Positions 45,780 through 56,687 of a DNA stretch of 64,000 bases are shown here, one piece after another. The stretch is from Eulemur rufifrons (taxonomy: Eukaryota; Chordata; Mammalia; Primates; Lemuridae). Location of the stretch: positions 239,744,843 through 239,808,842 of the forward strand of contig NC_090989.1 of NCBI RefSeq assembly GCF_041146395.1. Direction: 5' to 3'. Below the pieces are notes generated by a model, which was not told where the DNA came from, searched no databases, and saw only the letters and a list, made by a program, of their open reading frames with translations. How positions within the stretch are numbered: the stretch's first letter is position 1; every line of letters starts with the position of its first letter. A program made the position numbers and the translations under genes.

Positions 45780-45990
45780 GAAGGCAGTGCGGAGCAAAAT
45801 AAAGACAAAAGATGAAGACGAAGACCTCATCACATCACTGGAGCCCCTGATTCCAACGGCACCTAAAGCCAACAGACAAAGCCCTAGACTGTTCAATTGC
45901 CTGAACCAATAAATTCTCTTTTTTTTTTTTTTTTGGCTTAAGCATTTGTAATTGAAACGCTGTAAATGAAACGCTGATTCATACACTGGG
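45780..45990 (+). mobile_element. Possible LTR or retroelement 3-prime end
   Basis: The wording GAACCAATAAATTCTC, followed by a run of T and GGCTTAAGCATTTG, resembles the polyadenylation region of an old LTR. The start is not definable. Confidence 0.35.
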
Positions 45991-48840
45991 TTATACAAAG
46001 TTAAACACATCTTCTTTACTATAGGGCTTCACAGAGCCTTCAAAAATATTAACATACATTATGAATCTCCAACAGGGAGATATAATATGCAGCATTCCCC
46101 AAACTTATATACAATAATTTTTTTTTGGAAGACCATATCATAGAACTTGTATTCCATAGAAAACACCTTGGGAAAGGGTAATACATATTACCTATAGGTT
46201 AACCTATATTAAAATTCTGCAAATCCCCATTCCCTTATTATTCTGGATAAACGAGACCAATGGGAATTCATTTATCCAACACTGTTGATGCATTTTTCCA
46301 GACTTTAAAAATGTATGTATATAATTTTTTATTTTTACTAAATTGGGGTCATAAGCACAAACCATGGCATATTTTTCCAGGCTTAATAAAATATGTGTAT
46401 ACACACAGTCTTTTTTAAAATTATGCCAAGGTCTTAATTCCTGAACTGTTATACTATTGAGTTCTGCATTTTAAAATATTTTTGGCCTCTAGTCTGACTG
46501 CCAAGCTATCAGCTGTCACTCTGCTTTGTTTTAAATGTGTCTACCTCTGGCAGCAGCCACTCCTGTTCTTCTGGGGGCTGGTAAAACAAATAAAAGAAAC
46601 TCATTGGAACTGTGTGTTTAAAAACAAAAGTCGGGGAGGGGACTCGTGCTGAGAGCAAGTGCCAGCGTCAGGGGTAGGTACTAAGTGAAGTACCTGAGTG
46701 TCTGTACGTGAAACCCATGTCAAAGATTTTGGCAGCCTAAAGGCTGCTTATTTACAGGTTCTTGCTTTTGTATTAGACAGCTAACATTTCCAAATAACTG
46801 ACCTTCCAATATGGGAATTGTTATAATACTTAGCCAAGAAATGAACCACTCCAACTTGATAGTAAACACTGAACTCTACTTAGGAACTTTAAAATGAAAA
46901 AAAAAAATTTTGTAAGCCTAGGAAAGTCTATAGTCCAAAAATTCCATTTCTTAGTTTATAAGTCATCCATTGGCACAGAAGTCAAATTTCAGTCATTTTT
47001 CAGGCATTTTGTCTGCCTGTAACTCTCAAGTAGCTGTTTGCCTATTTAAAGGGTATTTGTGGGCGCCCCTGTTTTATGATCCTATAAGAAAATAGATGGG
47101 GACTTGGGACAACAGGGAGGTAACCAAACTCCCTTCTTGTCACTGAAAGTACAGCCTTGGCCCTGAGCAGACAGGCAGGGACACAGGCAGGCAGACTGGC
47201 TGGTCTGGATAGTGAGGCCCATGAAGATCAGTGTTAGATTCAGTCATGGGAGTAGAAATTCCAGGTCCTTTTGGTTAGTACCAAGCAGGATTTGCAGCCA
47301 CACTTAGAGGCTTGACAAGGAAAATGCATCAGGACTTCTCATGTCCGTATCTGAGGATCCAGGGGCAAGACCTGGGGGCACGGGTGGCCCAGTAGTACGG
47401 CTTAAAGAGGAGCCCAGCCTACTGTTGCCCTGATGCTTTTTCCAGACTCCAAAGCACATGTTCTGGAAGGTTCACAGGCTCCTGGGCTCCCGTTGCACCC
47501 TCAAAGTGGGGAGGAGCCAAGCACCTGCTCAGCCAGCCATGTGCAATTCTGAGTCAGCTCTGCCAAAGAAAACACCCCTGCTCACCCCTCCCAAGCATTC
47601 ACACTTTTAAGGGGCCTCTGTCTTCCCCCTTCGAGGCCTGCTGACCAGATGTGGGCCTGGGTGACACCCGGCAGGCCTAGGCAGCCAGGGGGCCATTAAT
47701 CTGCAATTAGGACTGAGCACGCCCCCACCTGCTCCGCCTACTGCCTCTGGATGACTGCGCAGCTGAAAAGCACTCTTGGAGGACATAGAGCCCTCGGTTT
47801 ATCATCAGGAGGAGTCACTTTGGAAAGCTTTTTTGGACAGATCCCCTTTCCCTGTGGCAGTTCGCTCCGCTCCTGCTTTAAAAGGAGAAGTGGGAGTGGG
47901 GCACTTATTCACTATGTCATTTCATTTTAATTTTAGGGCAGTGAAACTGTAATGAAAAGGTATTTAGAGGTCACTACATGAAAGCAAAACCTAAGACAAC
48001 AGGGGGTGCTTGTTTCTCCACCACCACCACCCACAGCACAGACCCCATCCAGGACTGCCAGCCCCTGATGTCACACCTGGGCTGTGAGAGGGAGGGTGAC
48101 AGGTGGGACAGAGGATCGGGGTGTCAGAGCACTGTCTGATATTGTCTGCACACAGGCCTGGGGTTCACAACTTAGAGACCCACACACTGAGCTTCCTTCA
48201 GCAACACACATTGGTTGGCCTGGTACTTAATCCACTCCAGGATTGCCTTTTCTGCCCGGTCAGGGGACAAATCATCCTCCAGGTATGTTTGCAGCTGAGA
48301 CGACAGATGAAACCTCATTAGGGTTTCATGCCTTTCACCTGGCTCTAGGCCAGGTCCAGTGCTGGGCCGCCTGCCCGTGCTTACCTCCTTCCCACCCCTC
48401 ACCCACGATAAACTATGGTGGGATAGGAACAATGAAGTTGTAAAATGCCATAATGAAGAAAACGGGAGGAAGGTCCTCAAAGGACAAGGGATTTCAAGAA
48501 ATCTGAAGCAGACAGGAGGTAGATGGTAGAGTGACAGCTGAAAAGTGTGCATAAGGAAGCCTCAGCCTGGAACAATATGCCACAAGTCGGCTGGAGCTAC
48601 AGAACCTGGCAGCGCTCAGGATTTGAAATGGCAGGTACCATGGAAGGCAGGGTGGCAAATGGTGCTGTAAACAGGGACATCATGAACAATGGACCCAACC
48701 TTCCCCATCCCCCAACCACCACCTGGCACAAGACCTTAAAAGCCAGGCCAAAAATGGAGGCTCACTTTTAAAGATGTTGATTCTCCAGAAAATGCAACTG
48801 AGCTGTAGAATAGAGAGTTCTTTACACTGATTTGCTGCTA
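45991..48840. other. Intergenic DNA, nothing recognised
   Basis: I find no exon, RNA gene or clearly named repeat. The 126-codon minus-strand frame at 48172-48552 has no recognisable domain. The segment 47500-47900 is GC-richer and could be conserved non-coding DNA. Confidence 0.4.
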
Positions 48841-49297
48841 TATTCAAACCTTAATGGACTGGAAATTGGGGAGCGAGTTCCTGATCCCCCAAAAGTGAGG
48901 GCAAAGTGCCAGGATCTTCACCCACGGAGGTGACCCCACTGTAATGTGAACCAGGAGCTAAGCCCTGCCCTGGCCACCTGGTCTGCTGACACAGTGGCAC
49001 ACCTGCCCGCAGCCCAAGGCAGGTAGACACCACCAACCCGAGAGGGAACCTCATGCCCAGCAGATGTCCCTGGACACCATACCCTAAACCAGCAGACCAC
49101 TTCCCACCAGCCCAGGGCCTCCACGCCAGCAAAGCTCACTCTCTCCAACCACTCGGCCCACTCAGAGACTCTGCCTTCCTCTGACAGAATAGAGTGGCCG
49201 TCTCTTAGCTGGTACAGCTCTACTCTCATTCTCCATCCCCATGAACCTATTGGCTTCTACACTAATGCAGGTTTGCTGCATGGCCATAAAACGTTTT

Positions 49298-49790
49298 TGT
49301 AAGGCTGGTGGCAGGCACCCCTCCCATCCCTAATGGAAAAAGAAGAAGCCCACAAGACCTGCCAAGGACAATGCCTGCAAGGCCCAGCTAAGTTAAAGGA
49401 CGACCACACCTGGATGGTTACCCTGATAAGAGTCACGGTTCCTGGAATCCACACAAACCACCAGCCCCTCCTATTTCTCAATACCCACCCTAAAACTGCA
49501 ACAAAGAAATTCCTCACTCTTAGAGCCAAAATCTTCCCACCGAAGAAACCCCCATTCCCCAACCCTAAAAACATATATAAGCCCACTCAGACTTCTGGGC
49601 AATGCGACTTCTCGGGTCTCTCTCTCTCTCTCTCTCTCTCTCTCCCAGGACCCGAGAATCTCACCGGGGGCCCCTCTCTTGGGACCCATTACCCCCACCC
49701 AGGAGCTCCCCGATAAAGCATCTTTACTTATCCCTTTCAACTCTGCTCGTCTGTCTTTCTCTGACACTAGCCAATCCAAAAAACCTTACA
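49298..49790 (+). mobile_element. Endogenous retrovirus LTR (493 bp) with perfect 7-bp inverted ends
   Basis: The segment starts TGTAAGG and ends CCTTACA, perfect 7-bp inverted repeats of the retroviral TG...CA type. Inside, in order, are a TATATAA box at 49574-49580, a CT dinucleotide run at 49616-49645, and a GATAAA polyadenylation-type signal at 49712-49717, giving U3, R and U5 in the plus orientation. It is directly followed by a primer-binding-site-like sequence. It is an old retroviral remnant; no viral gene follows that I can recognise. Confidence 0.85.
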
Positions 49791-49792
49791 TT

Positions 49793-49810
49793 TGGTGCTG
49801 AAACCCGGGA
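49793..49810 (+). other. Retroviral primer-binding site
   Basis: Two bases after the LTR end lies TGGTGCTGAAACCCGGGA, 18 bases complementary in type to a tRNA 3-prime end (TGG pairs with CCA). It resembles the PBS of ERV groups that I would tentatively place as tRNA-Arg-like; the tRNA is uncertain. Confidence 0.75.
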
Positions 49811-49970
49811 AGGTGCTTTGACTTTCAGCTGTGCTGCCCTCCCATGGACTCTGGTCTTAAAACCTTATAGTTTTCACTTTGTATTCTCTCTTTGATCTCT
49901 AATAATTTTTATTTTTTAACACACCTAAAGCTTTAGGAACCCGGGGCTATAATAGGTGACCAAGCTCCGA
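49811..49970 (+). other. Possible short leader of the same retroelement
   Basis: About 150 bases follow the PBS (GAAGGTGCTTTG onward) before the sequence becomes unremarkable. No gag or other frame is visible, so the internal part is deleted or was never present. Confidence 0.35.
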
Positions 49971-50469
49971 CTTCGTTCTCACAAGCAAAAGACATGCAAT
50001 ATAAAATATAAGCATGTGCGTATTTTTGAAAGGAGACAATGTGTTTGAAGGCTTCTGTTGTTGGGTTTGTCGAACACAGTCACATCAGGTGTTAGGGCAG
50101 TGTGTACATGCACACGCACACAGGCTTTAATAGCAGAGCCTTTTTTCCAACAAACGCGCTGCAGAAGCCCAGTGCACAGCACTGATTGAGCAGCAGCTGC
50201 TCTGATTAGAGCAGGGAAGGGAACCACTACCCCATCTGTTCAGTTCGTCCTTCCCCCTTGTGGCCCAGTTACTTTCTCAAACCAGATTTCCCCAGGTAGC
50301 ACAGTTAGCAACCCCAAGCCAGAACAGCTAATAAGTAACTTAACTACACAAAACAAGTAAATGTTTCACTTTGATAAAATATGTAAGTAAAAAACATGAG
50401 CAGTTAGCCTTACCTGCACGAGTGCAAACACCGTCTGATGAAATTGTAAGTAGATTCAGCCAGCCAGAA

Positions 50470-50705
50470 CTCAGCAGGCATCACCCCCATCTTCACCTAC
50501 ATTTAATGAGAGTTAAGTGTGAGCCAGGGCCAAGTGGATCCTATCGTTCAGTCCAAACAACAAAACCGCAAGGCCAGTATGGCTATTACATTATCCACAT
50601 TTTTACATGTTAAAGAACTTGACCAAGGCCCCGTAGCTAGTGGGTGCTAAGGGCCAAGAGCAAAGCCAGGTCTGGACTCTCAGACCCTGCATGCTCTTAG
50701 CCACC
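50470..50705 (+). mobile_element. MIR SINE
   Basis: It contains TTAAAGAACTTGACCAAGGC, CCCGTAGCTAGTGGGTGCTA and CTCTCAGACCCTGCATGCTC, the 3-prime half of a MIR in sense. Confidence 0.65.
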
Positions 50706-51500
50706 ATGTTCCACCAGGCCCCGTAATAGTTGCTTGTGGCCTTCTATATATATATATATTTTTTTTTTTTTGTATTTTCTAAATTTTTTACTTGTACTAA
50801 TCACTTTCATAATATTAAGGGTATTTTAATTTGGAAACAAAAAAGGATAGGTAGTAGGGGGAGAGTTGGTTCCTTGCATCCAAGAGAAGTAGGCAAAGCA
50901 GGGATGCCCTAGGGTGGCTCGTCCAGCCTGAGTCACCATGGGGGTCACCATGGGGGTCACCAGCAGGCCAGCACTAGGCAGGGCTCAACGCTCCTCAACA
51001 GCCAGGTCAATCCCGACCTTTCACTCCCTCCCTTCCTAGCAATCGGAAACATTAGAAAAACTTACTGGTACTGATGTTACCACTCAGTCACACAGCTACA
51101 TTGAGGAGGAGGACGGAAAGGAGGAGATGTGAACCAAAAATCCTCATCTACCTAAAGTTGACAAATCAGCAGACAGCAGTATATGCGTATTATTTAGGAA
51201 TATGAAAAATATTAGCAGAAACAGGTAAAAAAAAAATTTTAAATTGTTCTCTCTGGGGAAGTAATCACGGAGGAGGGCCAGGGGCTGGGACATAAGAGAT
51301 TGCTGCATTTTTATGAGCATTTTAGCACCATTTGGCTTTTCACATCAAGTGCCAATATTTTTTCATTTGTAAATAATAATAAAACCTACCCTTCTTAGTG
51401 TTCTCTTTTAGCTTAATGGACTCCAGGAAGCTCAGATAGAATGTGGTTTTTAATGTGGTCTGTGGAGCCAGGAGATCTGAGACACAGAAGATGGGAGGTG
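50706..51500. other. Intergenic DNA with simple repeats
   Basis: It includes an AT run with T stretch (50744-50771) and a short tandem GGTCACCATGGG (about 50935-50962, period about 14). No gene is seen. Confidence 0.5.
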
Positions 51501-51504
51501 CCTG

Positions 51505-51690
51505 GTGTGGTGGAAGAGCCATAGATCTTGAGGCAGAGGACCTGGATTTCGATGTGGCTTCACTGCTTGGTACTGTGTGGGCTTGGGAAAGGTGCTTAAC
51601 CACTCTGAGCCTCCCTACCCCACAAGAGCATCGACACCCCCTATCGAGAGGATTAAATGACATAGATCCCAACACAGATTCATACACTAA
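51505..51690 (-). mobile_element. MIR SINE, antisense
   Basis: It reads GGCAGAGGACCTGGATTTCG, GTGTGGGCTTGGGAAAGGTG, CTTAACCACTCTGAGCCTCC and GAGGATTAAATGACATAGAT, the usual MIR consensus in the reverse orientation. Confidence 0.8.
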
Positions 51691-52110
51691 GCTCACGGGG
51701 AGAATTTAAGGTGTGGTACCTGTGAGGCCTGGGCCAGGTAGGTGAGAGCTGTGGGAAGATTGAGCCCCAGATAAGAAGATACACATTCCTTGCCCATGAA
51801 CCAGGCCCTGAGGCTAAGCCCAAGTCTTTAGAGTTGAGCTGAAATCTCCTTTCTCCACACGGTTCCCACGTTCCTGAGACTGTGGAGTATATTTTAGGAT
51901 TCTGTGCACTCAAAAGAGAGGTGAGTGTCCCAGGCTTCAGTCTGCACCTGTGTGAGCCTCACCCAGACCAGACCCATGAGCCCATCTGACCCTGGTACAA
52001 AGCCTTTCCTCAATTCTGCCCAATTAGGAAAAAATCTTAACTTGGCCTTATGGGGTCCTCTTGAACAATGTCCTTCCTTAATTCCACCCAATTAAAAAAA
52101 AAAATCTTCA

Positions 52111-52410
52111 GGCTGGGTACAGTGGTTCATTCCTGTAATCCTAGAACTTTGGGAGGCTGAGGTGGGAGGATCACTTGAGGCCAGAAGTTTGAGACTGGCC
52201 TGAACATAGCGAGACCTCATCTCTACAAAAAATTAAAAAATGAGCCAGGCACGATGGTGCACATCCTATGGTCCCAGCTACGCAGGAGGCTGAGGTTGCA
52301 GTGAGTTATGCTGCTGCCACTGTGCTCTAGCCTGGGCAACAGAGCAAGACTCTGTCAAAAAAAAAAAAAAAAAAAAAACAAGGAAAAAAAAAAAACAAAA
52401 AAACCAAACC
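52111..52410 (+). mobile_element. Alu-family SINE, sense, with long A-rich tail
   Basis: It starts GGCTGGGTACAGTGGTTCAT, contains GGGAGGCTGAGGTGGGAGGA and CCTGGGCAACAGAGCAAGAC, and ends in a 20-base A run followed by A-rich sequence to about 52410. It is diverged from consensus and lacks part of the second monomer. Target-site duplications are unclear. Confidence 0.9.
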
Positions 52411-52436
52411 CAAAACTTCAAATTATTTGGCCTTAG

Positions 52437-53150
52437 AATCAAACCTGGTAAAACCTTAGGTTCCAAAGAGAAACCTCCTGGTTCACTGCTATATCAAGCT
52501 TTGTCACAGGCCTGATGACCGCTGTCATTTTAGGACAAGCAGGCCCAGCCTTCCCAGAAACCAGCCCAGCCTGGGGCAATTTCTTCCAGGCTCTGAGTGA
52601 CACCGGAAACCAACAGACCCAACTTGTTAAAAAGTTGCAAGAGCCAAACCAAGGTCTCTGACAAAAATAGGAAAACAGCCTCCAGTAAAGAAACCAGTTA
52701 AGACCAGTAAGAGCCAAGATGGCGACATAAATGACCTCTGCTCACCCTTGTAGCTTATTATGCCCTGCTTATAACGTGCTAGCATCTAAAAGAAACTCCC
52801 ACCAGTGCCATGACAGTTTACAATCACCATAACAATCCCAGATTTTACCTTATGTGATATGAAAACAGAAGGAACGCCTGAATTCCTGGAAATCTCCACC
52901 CTTTTCCCAGATAACCATGAATATCCCACCCCTTATTCAGCATATAATTAAGAGATAGCCATAAGCAAAGCTCACCAGCAATGTACGGCTGCTACTGTGC
53001 CTATGGGGTAGCCTCCTTGCTGTTTGTTGTTTAATAAATGTTGCTTTCATTTCCAACTTAAGGCTCGTGCTTGAATTCTTTTCTGCAGGAAGCCAAGAAC
53101 TGTCTTGGCCTTCCGGCCAGACCCCAGTTTTGGGGTCCACTTCCCTGTGT
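52437..53150 (+). mobile_element. ERV1-type LTR remnant
   Basis: The features of an LTR are present in the plus direction: an AT-rich TATA-like CAGCATATAATTAAGAG near 52939, AATAAA at 53033-53038 in a TTTGTTGTTTAATAAATG context, and a U5-like GAATTCTTTTCTGCAGGAAG followed by CCAAGAACTGTCTTGGCC. The start is not sharply defined. No PBS or internal region was recognised. Confidence 0.6.
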
Positions 53151-53844
53151 CATGAGCATTTCAAAGAGCCCACAGCTGCTTCTCACAGATCAGGGACCCC
53201 TGCCAGCTGCCTGGTTACCAACAGTCCCTTTCCCCCTTCCTCTCTGTGGAATCAGAGCCTGCACTGGTTTGGGTGGGGAGATGCCTGGCAGGTCCAATCG
53301 CCATAGGACCTCTTCCTTCCCCTCCATCACCTGTGACTAAGGAGACCCACCCCACGGGACAGCACCACTCTTGCTGGTATGTCGTACAGTGAAGAGGTAG
53401 AAGGATGTCCTGTGTTTAGGCACAGAGAACCCAAAACAAGACTTCAGCCCAGGCCCAAGGTTATCTCCACCAGCGCTGGGATGCAATGGAAGTTCAGTAT
53501 AAAATCTCCCCAAAGGTCCCAAGCAATACAGACTGCTCTCTGCATAGACATGTTGGCTACATACACAGCGCATGGGGGTAAACACACAGACCACAAATTC
53601 AATCCCCCCCCCAAAATAAAATTTATTCTTTGCCACGTCATACTTGGCAAGTCTTGATCATTGTGTCACTTCATACAATGATTAAATTAACAAAATACAT
53701 CTGGATCAGAGAAAACCTCACAGAAACCAGCTTTGACTCCACGAGCACAAAGTAAGGGAGCTGGAGGGCCGGGGGGGGGGGGACCAGGACAGTAGAGAGA
53801 GGGTTAAGGGGATTTAATTAGCCAGTGGTAAATTGTCATTTTTC

Positions 53845-54003
53845 CTGGAGTCAAGTGATTCTCATTTTATTCTAGTATCCTGGAAATGGTGATAAACATT
53901 TTTTTTTTTCAATTTGAGGAATTCTTTTTTTCTCCCATGAATAATTCTTAATTGTCTGCTTTTTAAAAGTACTGTGCAATTTCTAAATAACCATTTTTCG
54001 AAA
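53845..54003 (-). other. SAXO1: Probable SAXO1 3-prime UTR
   Basis: It runs from the SAXO1 stop to about 20 bases past an AATAAA on the minus strand. It would be a short UTR of about 160 bases. A second AATAAA (minus strand) at 53622-53627 would give a longer one. Confidence 0.6.
53866..53871 (-). terminator. SAXO1: SAXO1 candidate polyadenylation signal AATAAA
   Basis: TTTATT on the plus strand is AATAAA on the coding strand, 133 bases downstream of the SAXO1 stop codon. Confidence 0.6.
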
Positions 54004-55007
54004 TCAGACTGACACTGACAATTCCTTCTGATTGGGGTTTCCGGAATCACCCACAGAAAGACGGCTGCTCTGCCGAGAGCCTGCTGGGGAAATCGGCCTG
54101 TACATCCTGTGCCCGAAAGGATCCACTTCCTCAAAGGCGTAGCCAGGGGGCTCAGGGTATGAAGCTGGGCACCTGCCCATTTCCTTGGGAGTAAAGTTGA
54201 TGGCATAGGTGGTCTGGCCCTCCACAGGGATATTTCCTCGAGGGCCAGACCAGGGGGGCTTGCAGCTTTTAGTGTTGCTGGGTGGGTGGGGCACATAGTG
54301 GGCCCGAGTGGTGGTCAGGTAGTCCAAGGGCTCCGTGGGAAGGTTCAGCTGGGGAGTGGGCTTGACCAGCTCCATGCGCGTGCTGGCCCACTGCTTGTAG
54401 TCATCCTTGGTGGTGGTGGAGCTCTCGAAGCAGCTGCTCTTCTTAACCGGGAGCACCGGTCGGCAGGACTGAGCCGGGGCACCCTTAGGGTACGTGTAAT
54501 GGGACTGCACTGTTGTCAGAAGATCCATCTTCTCTTCGGGAGGGACATAGGCGATGGGAGTTTTAGAGAATATCTGGGGCGTTGGCCAAGCTTGGTACTT
54601 ATCTCGAAACTCGGTGGTGTTAGAGAAAGGCACGTCTAGCCCAGGGGGCCTGGCTGGAGGTTTCAAGCTCCTGGCAGGCTCCCCTATCTGGCCCCGGTAG
54701 GACTGTTTGTGGGTGGTGAGGCTCTCAAAGGGGATTTCGCAGGGCCTGAACTTCTCTGGCTCATGCACAAAGCGCTTCTCCACAGGGTGGGCCACATAGC
54801 TCATCTTGTAGTTAGTCAGGTCCTCCAAGGGGATGTTACAGAGCTTTGGTACTGGCGGAGGTTTATAGCTCATGGTGTTCACAAGGCCCTTTACAGGGTA
54901 GTCATCCTGGTGTGTGGTTCTATCATCAAACCTGGTTGATGCTGGCCGGTACTTGTGTTCCGGACGAAGCAGTTCTCGTCTTGGTTGGTTCCAGGGTAAA
55001 TAATCAG
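54004..55007 (-). CDS. SAXO1: SAXO1 last coding exon (333 codons), stabilizer of axonemal microtubules 1
   Basis: SAXO1 (FAM154A) binds and stabilises microtubules of centrioles, basal bodies and cilia or flagella. On the minus strand an acceptor TTAATTTCAG ends at 55008; the exon opens in phase 1, runs 333 full codons from DYLPWNQPRRE and ends with TGA at 54004-54006. Human SAXO1 is about 474 residues as I recall, so this exon gives the C-terminal 70 percent. About nine Mn-type modules are visible, spaced some 33 residues apart, each with a T-T-x4-Y core: TTHQDDYPVKG, LTNYKMSYVAHP, LTTHKQSYRG, TTEFRDKYQAWP, LTTVQSHYTYPKG, STTTKDDYKQW, LTTTRAHYVPHP and QTTYAINFTP. The N-terminal cysteine-rich exons are not in the window. 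SAXO2 is the paralogue considered and set aside. Confidence 0.92.
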
Positions 55008-55610
55008 CTGAAATTAATGCAGAAGAGATAATTAATAACAAATCAGGTCACCCAATTTGCATGTATTCCAATGAGGTGTTCTTTGAGACAAGGGAAAAAC
55101 AGAGAAGATCCCTGCTACCACCAGAACCAAGAGCTCGATGTTTCAACTCTATGGAACTTGCAGGCTACTGTGCAGAAGAGACAGATTTACAGGAACTGTT
55201 ATCACCCGTTCCCAGCACGCACTCATGCACGCACGCACGCACGCACGCGTGTGTGCACACATACATAGTGCTGCATGCAGGGATTTTAGAAGATCCACAG
55301 TCGTGGGAGGATCCGGGCAATACATTCCTGCAGAGAAGTTCAACCACTGGCTTACCCTGACCCAGGAACCGTTCCTTTCTCCTGTAGGGAAGGTGCCCAC
55401 TCTGAATCAGCATGGAGTAAGTGGGAAGATGCTTCTGCTGTAGTGAGACAGGGGATTCACAACTCACCACTCATGGGCCACCAACTGGACCAACCAGGCC
55501 TACCTAGTCATCTGTGGGGTGACAGCCATTGTGTCCCTATAATCCTCACATCCAATCCACATAAATCAAATATGCCGCTCCAAGGGAATATAGACATTAT
55601 ATTGGCTGGT
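55008..55610 (-). other. SAXO1: Start of SAXO1 upstream intron
   Basis: Intron directly upstream (minus strand) of the last SAXO1 exon. It holds an alternating CG/CA run and no other exon. I found no sign of the N-terminal SAXO1 exons between here and 64000. Confidence 0.6.
55226..55264. repeat. (GCAC)n/(TGCA) alternating purine-pyrimidine run
   Basis: TGCACGCACGCACGCACG and CGTGTGTGCACACATAC form about 39 bases of alternating purine and pyrimidine, with GC-rich steps. Confidence 0.9.
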
Positions 55611-55614
55611 AAGA

Positions 55615-55845
55615 GAACAATAGCAGTTGCCACTTGTATAAAACTTATTATGTAACAGGCAGTGTTCTAAGTGCTTTGTATATTGTTTAATCTTCAGACA
55701 GTCCTAATGAGGTGGGTACTATCAAAATGCCCATTTTACAGATGCAGAAACAGAGAGACACAGAAAATTAGGGAATTTTCCCCAGATCACTTGGCTAGAA
55801 GGGGAAAAGCATGAATTCAAGTCCAGATCCAGAGACCATGATCTG
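55615..55845 (+). mobile_element. MIR SINE
   Basis: It contains AACAGGCAGTGTTCTAAGTG, TTTAATCTTCAGACAGTCCT, CCATTTTACAGATGCAGAAA and CACTTGGCTAGAAGGGG, the MIR core in sense. Confidence 0.9.
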
Positions 55846-55884
55846 ACCCGCTCTAATATCCGGTTCTAACAATTAAGGAACACC

Positions 55885-56090
55885 AACCACGTGCCAGTGA
55901 GTTGTGCTCAAGACTTTCCATACACCATCTTTTTTCATCCTCACAATAACCCTTTGTGATAGGTATGACTGTCTCCATTCTACAGATTTCCAAAAGCAAA
56001 GGCTCAGAGAGGCTTCAAAAAGCTTGCCCAAAAGTCACATGGCAAGTGAGTTAAGTTGAAATTTAAACCACATAGTTGACTCCAAAGCCA
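55885..56090 (+). mobile_element. Second MIR SINE, same orientation
   Basis: It contains CACGTGCCAGTGAGTTGTGC, CATCCTCACAATAACCCTTT, CATTCTACAGATTTCCAAAA and GCCCAAAAGTCACATGGCAA. It follows the previous MIR by about 40 bases. Confidence 0.85.
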
Positions 56091-56687
56091 TGCTCTTCTG
56101 ACAGTCCATATCACAGTTAGGGCACTATACTCCTAGATGGTGTGAAGGGTAAAGAAAAAATAACCAGGAAAGATTTGGAGGAGGAGGAGAACTTCAGAAC
56201 GTTAGAAGAATGAAAAGGATTGCCAGCTACATCTAGGGACGTCCATCTCAAGAGGAACCTCTGCTGAGGGGCTGCAATGGCCAAAGTAAAGGAAGGCTTG
56301 GACCCAAAGGAAATCCGCACTAGAGGTGGCCCTCACACATCTTGAGGAGGAGACACTGTCCTTAAAGTGACTCTACTATACAAACTCTTAGGTCAGCTCC
56401 AAGACTGAAAGTCCAGGTGAGAAAAATAGGATGGCAAACCACACCGCCAATCAACCACCTTGGCACTGCTGCCATTCTTTCCATAACACTTGGCTCACAT
56501 CCAAGACCTACATTGCCCTGTTGGGCCCACAAATTACCAGGCCTAAAGTAGCCCATGTGAGCCCTCTGAATCCACAGGGAATTCTCTTGTTTACCACTTT
56601 ACAAAGACTTACAACAGAAGCAGCTTCCCAGGAGCTTTGGGCATATACGGCCAACACTAGTAGAGTCTGCAGGCATACTTTTCAACA

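Noticed and set aside
53615..53620. AATAAA on the plus strand as the ADAMTSL1 polyadenylation signal
   Set aside because: It is 17 kb past the stop codon and beyond many repeats; nearer signals are more likely.
54004..55007. Assignment of the minus-strand exon to SAXO2
   Set aside because: The sequence, the DYLPWNQPRRE start of the last exon and the length of about 333 codons agree with my memory of SAXO1.
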